Of a stretch of 64,000 nucleotides of DNA, positions 32,502-43,600 are shown in pieces. The translations under genes were made by a program, and so were the position numbers. Origin of the DNA: Xenopus tropicalis (taxonomy: Eukaryota; Chordata; Amphibia; Anura; Pipidae); NCBI RefSeq assembly GCF_000004195.4, contig NC_030677.2, positions 176,564,019-176,628,018 on the forward strand, read 5' to 3'. The notes beneath the pieces are model-generated. The model saw only the letters and a list, made by a program, of their open reading frames with translations. It did not search any database and had not been told where the DNA came from. Numbering within the stretch: the stretch's first letter is position 1; every line of letters begins with the position of its first letter.

Positions 32502-33297
32502 TAGGGATGTAGCGAACCTCAAAAAAAAAGTTCGCGAACCTGTTCGCGAACTTCCTCTGAAAATTTCGAATATTCGCGAACTTTGCGAACCCCATAGACT
32601 TCAATGGGAAGGCGAACTTTCAAAAATAGAAAAGCCATTTCTGCCCAGAAAACTGATTTTAAAGTTGTTTAAAGGGTGCCACGACCTGGACAGTGGCATG
32701 CAGGAGGGGGATCAAGGGCAAAAACCTCTGAAAAATTGACACACTGCGTTTTTCAAAATGATCGGTAATTTTGCGACTTTTTCGTATTTTCCGGCGCTTT
32801 CGTAAAGTTATCGTAAGTTTTGCGACTTTTTCGGAGCTTTCGTAACGTTATCGTAAGTTTTGCGACTTTTTCGGAGCTTTCGTAACGTTATCGTAAGTTT
32901 TGCGACTTTTTCGGAGCTTTCGTAACGTTATCGTAAGTTTTGCGACTTTTTCGGATCATTCGTACCGTTATCGTAAGTTTTGCGACTTTTTCGGATCACT
33001 CGTAACGTTATCGTAAGTTTTGCGACTTTTTCGGATCATTCGTACCGTTATCGTAAGTTTTGCGACTTTTTCGGATCATTTGTAACGTTATCGTAAGTTT
33101 TGCGACTTTTTCGTACCGTTATCGTAAGTTTTGCGATTTTTTCGGAGAATTCGTACCGTTATCGTAAGTTTTGCGATTTTTTCGGTGCCGGCGAACCCAA
33201 ATTGCGAACATCACGAAAAGTTCGCGAATTTGCGGACTTGCGAACACCCGATGTTCGCGCGAATTAGTTCGCCGGCGAACAGTTCGCTACATCTCTA
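32502..33297. mobile_element. Intact 796-bp non-autonomous hAT element with 8-bp duplication
   Basis: GTTCTCAC at 32494-32501 and at 33298-33305 is a perfect 8-bp target duplication. The ends TAGGGATGTAGCGAAC and GTTCGCTACATCTCTA are inverted repeats. Subterminal regions are dense in TTCGCGAAC-type palindromes (for example AAGTTCGCGAACCTGTTCGC near 32530 and TTCGCCGGCGAAC near 33268). It also includes CCCATAGACTTCAATGGG. No transposase is encoded. Its middle is a 40-bp tandem array, listed separately. Multiple subterminal palindromes are typical transposase-binding arrangements in hAT elements. Confidence 0.94.
32755..33190. repeat. 40-bp tandem array inside the hAT element (about 10 copies)
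   Basis: Units of TTATCGTAAGTTTTGCGACT followed by TTTTCGGAGCTTTCGTAACG recur at exactly 40 bp (for example TGCGACTTTT at 32821, 32861, 32901). Later units carry GGATCATTCGTACC, GGATCACTCGTAACG or a shortened 30-bp form near 33100. GAGC-type units come first and ATCA-type units later, showing ordered spread of variants. Confidence 0.95.
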
Positions 33298-33305
33298 GTT
33301 CTCAC

Positions 33306-34512
33306 CAACATTTTAAAAAATGCAAAACCTATTTTTGAAGGAAATGTCTACCATTAAAGGGATGAGTTTGGTGTTCCTTGGCAACTTTATGACCAAACAT
33401 TTATAACTAATAATTTGAACTTAGGTTACCCTTAACTAAGGTTTTTAAAGATGTATGAACTTGCAAATAATAAATCATTATTCAAACAGGGGGCTGGGAA
33501 TGTGCCTTGATCAGTCCCTATTTTGTACGTTTAACCACAGATTTAATCGTAACTATCAAAGTTTGGCTACTCACAAACTGGAGACAATAGCTACTGGGCC
33601 CTTTGTCTCAGAGAGTAGTTTACTAGAGCATGCAGTATCCTCCTCTGAGAGGCTCATTCCTGGGCAACTACTACTAACTATCACCTTGTTTTTGGATGTA
33701 CACTAATTATTGCTTCAGTAATGAGGTGCCCTGACCTAGTCTTCATTGATGCCTGACCTCTTAGATTCTGATTACGCTTCCGCTCCAATTCAAAAGGGGG
33801 ATCCTAGAGAGGAAACATACCATTCCTCTAACGTAGAAGGAGACACTCAATCCTGCCTATCTATTAAGATATCCAGAACAGCCTGTTTCCCCAGAGACAA
33901 TTCACTAAGGTGCACTAATCACAGGGCACAAACATAACAGGATTTCCTGCTTTAGCACATCCCTACATACAGTATGTTGTTAATGCTTTAGCAAAATATT
34001 CACTTTAATCATTGATTATAAAAATACATAAAATTAAAAATACTGCATTAAAGCCATTCAGTTGAATACACTTTGTTGTTTTGCAGAGCCATAATTGTGT
34101 TATTAGTCAGAACAGGACCAAGATCTCTCACTAGGCCCATAACTTCTTTACAGAATCCATTGCCAAACAGCTAACGACAGAAGGCAGCTGATGCCCTTCA
34201 GTTATAAACAAATATCCCTCAGGAAAATTACAAACCTGAATGGCTTTTTAGCTTTTAGCATGAAATGCTTAATAGCGCTAATGGGAAGTTTAATGTGGTT
34301 GGGAGGCTATAGCTGACAGCTGCAGAGGTTGGTAAGGGAACCTAAATACAAAGGAATCCCGCTAGTAAAAGAACTTTGCCTGTGTATCCTGAGCAATGAG
34401 ATTCTATCATAATTACTGTGGGTAAGATGTTGGTATTAATGCAGCAAGACTCCTGCCTCATTTAGGTAGGCTGTATAGGGCAAGAGCTTGTACTGAGGGG
34501 GCACTCTAATGC
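33306..34512. other. Low-repeat sequence with a possible conserved block
   Basis: No repeat family or gene was recognised. Between about 34060 and 34340 the text is rich in homeodomain-like TAAT words (GAGCCATAATTGTGTTATTA, GAAATGCTTAATAGCGCTAA, GGGAAGTTTAATG) and lacks mobile-element signs. It could be a regulatory element, but this is inference from texture only. Confidence 0.3.
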
Positions 34513-34513
34513 C

Positions 34514-34899
34514 TAAAGGCCCCCATACACGGGCCGACTATAGCTGCCGATATCGGTCCCTTGGACCGATTCGGCAGCTAATCGGCCCGTGTATGGGCAG
34601 AACAGAGCGGCCTGGCCGACCGATATCTGGCCTGAAATTGGCCAGATCTCGATTGGCCAGGTTAGAAAATCCAGTCGGATCGGGGACTGCATCGGCTCGT
34701 TGATGCGGTCCCCGAACCGACTGCCCCATAACCTCCTATGTAATCTGATCGTTTGGCCCCAGGGCCAAACGATCGGATTTTTTTTTTAAGTCCCTTGCTA
34801 CCCGATATCGCCCACCCGTAGGTGGGGATATCGGGTGAAGATCCGCTCGCTTGGCGACATCGCCAAGCGAACGGATCTTATAGTGTATGGGCACCTTAA
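34514..34899. mobile_element. Harbinger-like MITE built of six consecutive hairpins
   Basis: TAA (34514-34516) precedes AGGCCCCCATACACGG, and GTGTATGGGCACCT precedes TAA (34897-34899), giving a TWA duplication and inverted ends. In between are six side-by-side inverted repeats: CGGGCCGA / AATCGGCCCG (about 34529-34596); CGGCCTGGCC region (about 34608-34668); CAGTCGG ... CCGACTG (about 34673-34723); ATCTGATCGTTTGGCCC / GGGCCAAACGATCGGAT (34743-34780); CCCGATATCGCC / GGGGATATCGGG (34801-34836); and GATCCGCTCGCTTGGCGA / TCGCCAAGCGAACGGATC (34840-34878). It is GC-rich against its surroundings and non-coding; both-strand open frames through it are artefacts. Confidence 0.92.
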
Positions 34900-34900
34900 G

Positions 34901-37389
34901 GCAGCACCATTTCTGATTTTATTGAGGCCATTTCTATCAACCATACAGTACTTAAATGCATTCAAAACACAGGAAAACATTTGCAGAGAAAATGACTTTA
35001 TTAATCGGATTCAGCCAAGTCATGGTTACACGGAAACAAAGATGAACACACACTTGGAATAAATTCACTGTTTCTCACTATGCTTTTAGGATACTTTGAG
35101 CCAGCAGGCTGAACAAAATTATTTTTAAATATGTATATTGCTAAGACCTATTATATTGTTGAATCTTCTGCCTCTAAAAGTGCAGTTGCCAGAATGGTTG
35201 GAAGACATACATAAATCCCAATGGCACCGTTTATATCACTGCACAACTCCATATTTCCTCATAGTGGATGAATCATGCACAATGGGCCTCAAACCGTTTA
35301 ACTTTGAGTAAGGGCCATAGACCTAAAGGAAGGAAAATATGAATAGAGGTCGGTTTTTATTACTGCTACAAAGAGCCAAGGGGTATAAAATGAAAATAAG
35401 TTTCTGTTCAAGGGGTGTGATACTATCAAGCTGTCACAGACATAAATAATTCTAGATATCATACACTAGGCTGATTCACTAAGCAACCCACAAAAAAAAG
35501 GGATGTTGCTTTGCTATCATTTGCTAAAAAATGGGAGGAAATAATCAGACAAAATGATCCATCATTTAAATGGCCTGCTGCCAGAAACCCAAGTGCAACA
35601 TGGTGAGCACTGTGAGGCGTACACCTCATCTGTTAGATGTGTAGGGCCTGCTCCCCCAAACACTTTCATCTGCTGCCAAAAACCACCCTGTACGTTGAAT
35701 AGCCTATTATTTCTGTTACATTTCTTCCACTCACTGTGGAGACGTTGAAGAGTTTCTTATTGCCCGCTATGTTTGAATCTAATATATTCAAGAAAATTCA
35801 ATTAAATATTCACTCTAGAAAAACACCACAGGTCATTTCTCCTGAGCCAACTCTTTCATTTATGTAATCCAGATAAGCTCAGAAGAAAAGATGAGTTCTA
35901 TGAAAGTGCAATCAGATATGCGCTTGGAAGAACGTACATAAATCTTATGTGTCACTGAATCCTTTCCTTAGTTTCATATTCGGGATGTTGCGCCCTCCTA
36001 CTCCTGCCCTCTGTGTTATTCAACAGCTTCTATCTGCCCTGGAGAGTCATTGCAACTGTAACTGCTCCAGTGGGTGGAAAAGGAAATAGGGGGTTATATA
36101 TATAGCAATGATGTTACATACAGAATTTCCCTTGAGAAAGTTGAAGTTCAAAGAAATAACTTACTATTCATGCAGAACTCTTTAGAAAGGAAGTTCAACA
36201 GATACTATGCAGGGTCACCATTACAGGAACAACAAGGTGAAAATTGTAAGAAAAAAGTAAAATAGTGCTGTTTTACTGTTTAGTGCATAGTGCTAAGGGC
36301 TAGTAGGCAACAAAGAGCTGTGTGTGTTTTTGTCTGTGGGTGGGTGAATGAGTAGCAGTGACAGTGGGGAACAAGCAAACAGTCTTCTTAAACTGACCAT
36401 AATATATTGGCAGGATTGATGTTTAGTTATTAATAGTTATCATTTAGTTAAACCTGCAAACCAGTTGTAGAGTTATAAGGCTTCTAACACTACTTGTAAA
36501 CTCTGGATTATGGTGCGGAGCCAGACTATACCTCCTGGTACTGGGTTTGCTGAGCTAGGGATAGGGTGTTATATCTATTGTAATTGTTTCTTTCTGTTCC
36601 CTATTAAGTATTTTTCAACTATTATATATCAGGTTTATTGCAGGCAAGTATTATAGAAGGAGGGAAAAAATGCTGCATTGTGGGAAAAAAACATGGCAAA
36701 TGTGATTGAAATGGTAGTTTGCTCACTGCACATCTGGACATACACGTGCTATCGTTTGTTTGTAGTTTCTATGAAAACTGCCAGTAGCACACACCAAGTT
36801 ACTCTCTCTTGTCCTGCATGAAGGTACTCAGCATTCACAAACATCTTCTATCTAGTTTAGTAAGGCACATATTCTAGGCAGGGTTCAATGTTCTGCAGGA
36901 TGGGGTTATACCCAGCAGCAGTAATACTGTTTTCTAATTTTCTTTAGATAAATTAACAACTTAAAATATTAATATAAAGGAGAGTCGTAGTTAGTAATGC
37001 AGAAGCCCCAACGTGATTTTTTAATGTGGGTTAAGCCCAGTCCAGATTGGTGGCCTTGGGTAGTTTAGAGAGGAAAACCCTTGGATCAAGTAGTCATTCT
37101 CCAGCAAAATTCTATAAGCCATCCACAACCATGAACCAATACAAAACCGGTAGGTTTTTTCACTTTGTGCACAAGTGGGAGCTGACCCCTCGTTACGTAC
37201 TGAGCACGGGTCTAAAGCATTTGGAAAGGCCAGGGTACAACAACAGCAACAACAACAAACATTTGTAAAGCGCTTTTCTCCCGTGGGACCCAAAGCGCAG
37301 GGTATGCCGTAAGCACTTGTGAAGACCAATACAAAGTCTACCAGTATGCAACAAAAGAGCATAAAAACATTCAAATACTCATGCATATA

Positions 37390-37394
<5 letters not shown>
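34901..37394. other. Intergenic sequence, no gene seen
   Basis: AT-rich. The open frame at 35554-35748 has no recognisable domain. A CAA-rich patch plus ACATTTGTAAAGCGCTTTTC (about 37240-37320) resembles the start of the common AAGCGCT repeat also seen near 59180. Nothing else was identified. Confidence 0.4.

Positions 37395-37428
<34 letters not shown>
37395..37428. repeat. (TA)n microsatellite
   Basis: About 17 TA units ending directly at the left end of a TA-targeting MITE, so the microsatellite may have been the insertion target. Confidence 0.95.
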
Positions 37429-37431
<3 letters not shown>

Positions 37432-37740
37432 GTATAGAATCTGTTATTCGGAAAAACATTATCCAGAAAGATCTTAATTACCATCTCCTGTAGACTCCAT
37501 TATAAGAAAATAATTAAAAATTTTAAAAGTGATTTCCTTTTTCTCTGTAATAATAAAACAGTACCTTGTACTTGACCCAACTAAGATATAATTAATCCTT
37601 ATTGGAGACAAAATGATCCTATTGGGTTTAATTAATGTTTAAATGATTTTTAGTAGGTTTAAGGTATGGAGATCCAAATTACAGAAAGATCCCAGAAAAC
37701 ATCAGGTTTCGAGCATTCTGGATAACAGGTCCCATATCTG
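37429..37740 (+). mobile_element. TA-flanked CAGGTATGGGA MITE, copy 5
   Basis: CAGGTATAGAATCTGTTATTCG starts immediately after the (TA)n tract, and AACAGGTCCCATATCTG then TA ends it. Internal words ATTATCCAGAAAGATC, AATAATAAAACAGTACCTTG and TTTAAGGTATGGAGATCC match copy 1 in the same orientation. Confidence 0.9.
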
Positions 37741-39050
37741 TATATAAACATATGTTTTATGAGATTTGTTTTTCTTTGCTGCTTTCCCATAAGATAATAA
37801 TGGGATAATACCACTGGAGTCGCTGCCTTCTGATTTAGCCATATCCTTTGCCGCTCTTCCAGTAGCCATGGAACTGTTGTGTTCATATTGGAAAGCCATG
37901 GTGCGATAAGTAAATGTTACTAGTAGAATTTCTTCACTATAGATTTGCAAAACGTTTCTTTCATGGGAGCAATGGCTGATCACTCAACAGGTCCATTAGG
38001 AGACGTTTAGTACACAACTGGAAGAGAGATATGCATGACATATGGCAAAGCCGTTAGTGTGAGTAAAAGCTGGAACGCATTACCCGGGGAATCTGTGTGG
38101 AATCTCCATCATTTTGTTATTTGCTTAAAACACTTCTCTGAATGATGACTTAGCGATAGGTAAGGCTGTGTGGAGCTGTGAGGAGCTAACAATAGCTGCC
38201 TCTGGGTATTGAGTTAGGAAAGATGATTGATGCCTTCTCTGGTCACACCATCTATAACCTTCACAGAATGTGCACATGAAAGGTACTTATTCTTCTCGTA
38301 GCACACAACAACACTGGCAACCATTATCCATATATTATTGTTTGAATGGAGGGATCTAATTTCGCCAAACACACTGTTATGGTTTCATTGTCATTAATTT
38401 AACTTTGCTGCCCTTGCGTAATAAAATGAATGTGTAGTTCTCTCCCTTAAAGGTGGGTCTTGTCTCTGAGGATTTCCCATCATAATCCAGCTGAACTCTA
38501 AAGAGCAAAGGCGAGGCAAATTAACTCTTGAACCACTGTCTTATTCAGAAAGTGATATTATTATGTAAACATGTGTATTTCTGATACAATGAGTGGGCCT
38601 AATGTGAATCACAGCTGTTTGATATCTTGATATATCCTAGCATTTCTAATGTTTGATATCTCTAGCAAATGAATCTGTGCTAATGGATTATTGGCAGTGC
38701 CCAAGGCACACAATCTGTTCAATAGTAAGTGGAGAAGCCTTCTAATAAATTGCTTTGGCTATTTCAGCATAAAACCATACAGCCATGAAGCTTCCTTAGA
38801 CCAAGGTTGCTGCAGAATGGGTGGCACTGAACATTTTAGTAACTTTTGACATGGCACCACCATAGGATGCATTTTGCCAACAAATTAGTATGTCAAATTT
38901 CTGCCATGCTAAATTTGTCCCAGTCAACCATTCTATGTTCTACAGCTCTATGAAACTGAAACATCTAGGGACCACGCAAGCTCACAACATGGGCCTGTAA
39001 CACTCACTACCGAGTTCTATCATTCTGGAAGCAACATCTGCATAAGAACT
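37741..39050. other. Intergenic sequence, nothing recognised
   Basis: No repeat with clear ends and no coding exon. The overlapping minus-strand open frames at 37659-37983 have no recognisable domain and partly overlap the MITE. Confidence 0.4.
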
Positions 39051-39059
39051 GCTTGTCGT

Positions 39060-39690
39060 GAGCTTTATGAACCAGGTTTGCACTAGCCGGGTTACTGGAC
39101 TCTGCAATAGTGGAAACACATTTTGTAGAATAATAAAACACGCTTCACCATCAAGTAATCTTACAGATGGATGCCAGGAGAACCAGGGTTGGGCCAAGCT
39201 GACCGGGCACCCTAGGCAACCCGGTCAGCCACTCCCCCCCAACGCGCCAAAGCACAAGCAAGAAGGGGGAGAGGTGCAGGAGGGGGGCACGATCCGAACG
39301 GTCATTGCCTCCACCGCTAATGACAAGAGGCGGGGGCAATGACAGAGGAAGAGGACTAGGGGTAGGCAGGACAGGCTCCTGCCTGGCGCCCCCAATCGTT
39401 GTTAGAGGAATAATGATCTGGGGCTGTTTTGGCTAGGCCTCGTAATCCCAGTAAAAGGATAGCCTAATGTTGCTGCATAAAGTGACATTCTAGAGAACTG
39501 TACTTTCACCTTTGTGACAAAGTTTGGGGACTTTCCTTGTTTCAGCATGACAATGTCCTTGTGCGCAAAAAGATTAATACATTTTACTGAATTTGCTGTG
39601 AAAGGCCTTCCTTGGTCTGTACAGGGCCCAGACCTGAACCCTATCGAAAGCCTTTGGGAAGAATTGGAAGCCTGATTGTGACCCAGGTCC
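39060..39690 (+). pseudogene. Broken Tc1/mariner-like transposase with an inserted repeat
   Basis: Three pieces of a Tc1-type transposase occur in three frames. IMIWGCFG is at about 39410-39433. FQHDN, containing the second catalytic Asp of the DDE triad, is at 39540-39554. WSVQGPDLNPIESLWEELEA is at 39613-39672, and its PIE carries the third catalytic Glu. The Asp-to-Glu spacing is about 32 codons, close to the 34 usual for Tc1. In-frame stops and at least two frameshifts separate the pieces. A weaker possible upstream match lies at 39090-39185 (HFVE..NTLHHQ). Between about 39190 and 39395 an unrelated GC-rich repeat (CTGACCGGGCACCCTAGGCA ... GGCTCCTGCCTGGCGCCCCC) seems inserted. The copy is dead. 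Confidence 0.75.
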
Positions 39691-40085
39691 CACTGCCCAG
39701 CTATAACGCGGTGACCATAGATGAGCACTTAGAGGAGAATACACTGGAGGTACTCAAGCTAGCAGATAAACACAGGAACAACTTTATTTACAGTCACTCT
39801 TTTTGCTTTACCAATATTACTAATATTACTAATCGAATATCAATGAATAGAACAAAGGCCCGCCTACCCTTCTGTTCCTCCGCTTTAGGCAACAGACTTC
39901 AAGAACACAGGGGTCACCTCATCTGAGTTTATTTAGTGAGGTACTGCCAGAGCACTGGCCCTTTCCTTAACTTCTCATTGGAGCTTTAGCTGCTTAACTA
40001 GCTGGCCTACCACTATATTTCACTACCTACAGTGAGGTCTAACCTTACACTAGCTAGCCTAAGGGCAAGGCGACATTTAGAGGAG
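39691..40085. other. Intergenic sequence, nothing recognised
   Basis: Includes a short run of ATATTACTA units near 39813-39835. The long open frame across 39612-39926 is mostly a shadow of the dead transposase. Confidence 0.4.
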
Positions 40086-40231
40086 TATTTATTAACACTG
40101 GAGACAAATATCACTGGTGATGTTGCCCATAGCAACCAATCAGATCTTTGCTTTTGTTTTCTAACTTGTTGGTGACCGCTCAAATCTCATTTCTGATTGG
40201 TTAACATCCCCAGTGTTAATAAATACACCCT
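40086..40231. mobile_element. Palindromic CCAAT-bearing MITE, copy 4
   Basis: GTATTTATTAACACTGG on the left and CCAGTGTTAATAAATAC on the right are perfect inverted ends. Inside, GTTGCCCATAGCAACCAATC faces TGATTGGTTAACATC. This is the best-preserved outer end of the ATTTATTAACACTGG subtype (compare 25640). Confidence 0.85.
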
Positions 40232-41499
40232 TTTGTGTAGGGTCCACTTCTCTACTCCTGTGTTATGGTAGGCAGGCAGATAGAAGCAGCTCTACTCTTA
40301 GTCTGCCCTTGCACTAACAATTGGCTTCTTTGGATGGCAAGCCTCAGGCTCCCTGGTGTCATTCACTCTTCTTCTTACATCATCCAAAAAAGTGGCTCAC
40401 TACTCTTTACCTCTCTAGGGAAATCCCTTCCAAGTGGCACAAAGAAGAACATGCACTAGAACCTCTTCAGGGGAATCATCTAAAGGCTGGAACTGAAATA
40501 ACACTATTTATACCAAACTATTTCTACGTCTTACAAAGTAGCAGTGCCTGACCATGCTGATGCTTGTTAGAGTAGGAGCTAACTCAAAAGTGCACTTTCC
40601 TCACTGCACTTGAGGACATACATGTGCCTGCATGTGCTTTTTATCCATGTAGTGTAGCATGTGATTTATTTATATGTCTGCACCTCCCTAATGCAACTGC
40701 GTGGAAAAACGATTCCTATCAAGAGGTGACTGGACAAACAACTAATAGCCACAGAGCAGTCATTTTAGATCTGCAATTTCTATTCGGCTTTAGTAAGAGG
40801 AGGAAGGGGCACTATCCATAGCATTCGTGGCATAGGGGCATGTTGCATAGGATTTGATTGTAACAGATATAGTTTTTAGTTTGTTTAGCGTCAGCAGTAA
40901 GTGAATGTGAAAGAAATTGTGGTGCAGATATTCTGTATTTATTCCTTCTAAAGCACAGATATTGCTTTAGCTTGTGTCATTTAAATGATTTACAAAAGAC
41001 TCCATCCGTTTAGATCAACTTCCCTTTGCTCGAGCCATAAAACCTGGTCTGTGAGAGGCCCTTTGTGAATTGCTATACTTCTCTGGCCCTGGAACAAATT
41101 AAACCTGCTTATCTTACGTACAGTATGTAAATTAGATAGACCACCAGCAGAATGCTGGAAAATCAGTCCGGCTACTTGAATAGAAAGATATTGCTTCCCC
41201 TCTCTGACAAATTGACATTGTTCATTTAATTACATTTCTGAGACTAAAATAGCTGTGAGAATAACATCAATCACGCAATGGAGCTGTGCCAGGAATGCAC
41301 TGTAAGTGCTGTGGCATCATTTTAGGACTTTCTAATCCCCTCTTGGGGTAGCACACAGCATATGTACAAAACATTCTTCCACCCCCTAAATTATGCATTT
41401 TCCTCAGTGTAGATACAATTTGTTTCCTTCATGTTACCGTTATATATATCAGGTTGAGGGATACTGGCGGATAAAAAAAGTAGGCGTTCATAAAAGGAT
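40232..41499. other. Low-repeat sequence with a possible conserved block
   Basis: No gene recognised. The section 41020-41330 is free of mobile-element signs and has dense motif-like text (GAGGCCCTTTGTGAATTGCT, TCTGACAAATTGACATTG, AATAACATCAATCACGCAAT), which could mark a conserved non-coding element. This is texture-based inference. Confidence 0.3.
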
Positions 41500-41720
41500 A
41501 TAATTAGGGGCTAACTATCTATTTATATAGCGCTGACACATTTTTGCAGTGTTTTACCTCCTGCCCCAGTGGAGCTTACAATCTAAGGTCCGTATCACAT
41601 TCACATACACACAGGTCATTATTATCAGGAGCCAATTAACACGAGAGAACATACCACTCCAGAATTGAATTCAAGACCCCAAAGGTACAAGGCAGTAGTT
41701 GTAAGCCCCCCTTCCGTTGG
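41500..41720 (-). repeat. Dispersed SINE-like repeat, copy 2
   Basis: TATTTATATAGCGCTGACAC, AGTGGAGCTTACAATCTAAG, ATCAGGAGCCAATTAACACG and AGAACATACC identify the same family as 1940-2130. A stretch between AATTAAC and GAGAACATAC is missing relative to that copy. The opposite orientation of the same family (AGATTGTAAGCTC ... GCTATATAAATAAA) is seen at 52920 and 54845. Confidence 0.75.
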
Positions 41721-42569
41721 TTGCATCTCCTTACCTCCAGATGCGCTGGCCAGTGGGGCCACAACATGGCTTGTCAGTGTACATGCATACCCCATCGCTT
41801 GCATCTTATTGTTGCAGCATCTTACAATCACGCTATACACAATGACATCATGAATGACGCACGGTGCAGATTGTTAATAAACAAAGGGGTAATTATAATA
41901 ATTTGTTGGTTCTCCTTCCTGTCAATCACTATTATCCCTTCCTGATTGGTTCCCTGCCCTTTAAATAGTGCTCCCTCCCACTGCACCTTGGCTTCTGATT
42001 ATTTAGTCCCTGTGCAAGCTTGTGTTTTGGTTGTTAATCCGGCTTTTGACTTCTGTCTATTTCCCAACTTCGATTCTTGCTGCCTGACCTGACTTTTGCC
42101 TGATCCTGACTACAGTTTCCTTCCTCCTTGTCTGTATTGAGTTTACAGTATGTCTAAATTAAGGGTCCACAGTAAGTTCCGGGGCCCCAAAAGGGAATTG
42201 GCAACTATTGGTGGTTCTCCAGTGGTTCTCCTGTTTCATGGAAGAGTAGGCCATACCAGCTGCCCCCCAGAGTTCCTTGTTAAGTGATTGTTACAGTAGT
42301 CCTGTATGTAAAAGAATTGAGTTTTCCTCAACCTAACATTGTTTTCCTGCCTGCAACCAACACACTCCTGCTGTGAGTCACTGACTGTTGCACCAGCTGA
42401 TTACAACATGAACCAGCAATATGTTAGCATGAAAATGCAGCATTATTTCCTATTTATATCTCTAGCCCTATAAGCAAAAAAAGTGGCCCTGTGCCACTCC
42501 CTTCCATTGTATATGTCCAACCCTTTGGAGACAAGGCAATTATCAGTATAGATATCAAGGATTTACTAT
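41721..42569. other. Intergenic sequence, nothing recognised
   Basis: Mixed composition with TATA-like and CCAAT-like words near 41940-41970, but no supported promoter or exon. Confidence 0.35.
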
Positions 42570-42675
42570 CTGGGGATCTCTGACTGTTGATGAGCTACAA
42601 CTCCCAGTTCCTTACCAAGAGGCTGTGTTAGGGTTGGTGGGAGTTCAAGAACAGCTAAAGATCCCCAGGCTGAAA
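42570..42675. mobile_element. Short foldback repeat (ACTCCCA / TGGGAGT)
   Basis: TGGGGATCTCTGACTGTTGA ... CTACAACTCCCAG on the left pairs with TTGGTGGGAGTTCAAGAACA ... GCTAAAGATCCCCA on the right, leaving a short loop. This is a familiar small vertebrate foldback type (GGAGTTGTAGTTCAACAACA). Confidence 0.7.
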
Positions 42676-43600
42676 CAGCTTAAATATAGGTAACTATTCC
42701 CAATTACAGACAGAGTCTTCTTGAATTGCCTAACTATGTCCCTGCACACATAAGCTTAGAGGGAACCCCTTAAAATAAAGATGTAAATTTAAGGCAGACC
42801 AGAAAAGTGCAGTCCAATGAGGTATCCCGAGCTCACAGAAACACCTTTAATGTTTAAATGAATTCAAGATGTTCCCTTTAAAAGCTCTAGTTCAAAGTGG
42901 CCGTGGCTGGCAATTTTCTCCTTCTGTGTTCACCGCTACTTCTATTATTGGCAAAGAGGAGCCCTGCAATCTCCTAACTGATACCATGAGTATAAGCGCA
43001 AGTCAGAGCAGACTCCTATTTTATGTCAGCTAAAAACAGGATAGACCAAAAAGTCTAGACAGGTAATTTTTATAAATAATTTTTATTCTGCAAAAACCAT
43101 TGCAACAGCATTAACAAAGCACATGACTGCTCAGTGATATAATGGAGTCTGGATACAATAGCCAAATGCATACCTTTACAGGTCCAACAGGACTACATGC
43201 TTTTCGATCATCTGTTGCCTTAGTAATGCCTAAATGTACATTTAAATTCTACAGTCCAACTTGTGATAATACTATAATCAGTAAACTAAATATGGTGAGT
43301 GCATGAACAAACGGGAAGCAGGTTCTCCCTGTGCTGTTTAGGGTGGGTCCTCACCATAGGCACGTGGTAATCCCTTAATGATCTTGCCTTTATGCCTGGA
43401 GCAATTATAAATTAAGCCATTGACAATTTCCTCCGGGTACAGCCTAGCGGCACCCCTTATATCTTTTCCCAGGCTTTATAAATGAGAACTTAAGGCTCAT
43501 GGCATATAGGCATTGTACATTGCAGTGGTCCTATTAGGGTGAACCCAGATATCCAAATTCTCATACAAGTGAGAGTCTATTTAACTGATGCTAAACGTAA
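42676..43600. other. Intergenic sequence, nothing recognised
   Basis: No element with clear ends. The section 43070-43210 contains ATTTTTATTCTGCAAAAACC ... GTCCAACAGGACTACATGCT, which may be an old repeat, but I cannot place it. Confidence 0.35.

Noticed and set aside
34514..34899. Structured non-coding RNA gene
   Set aside because: The TAA duplications and matching inverted ends mark it as a transposed element; no promoter or terminator for RNA polymerase III was seen.
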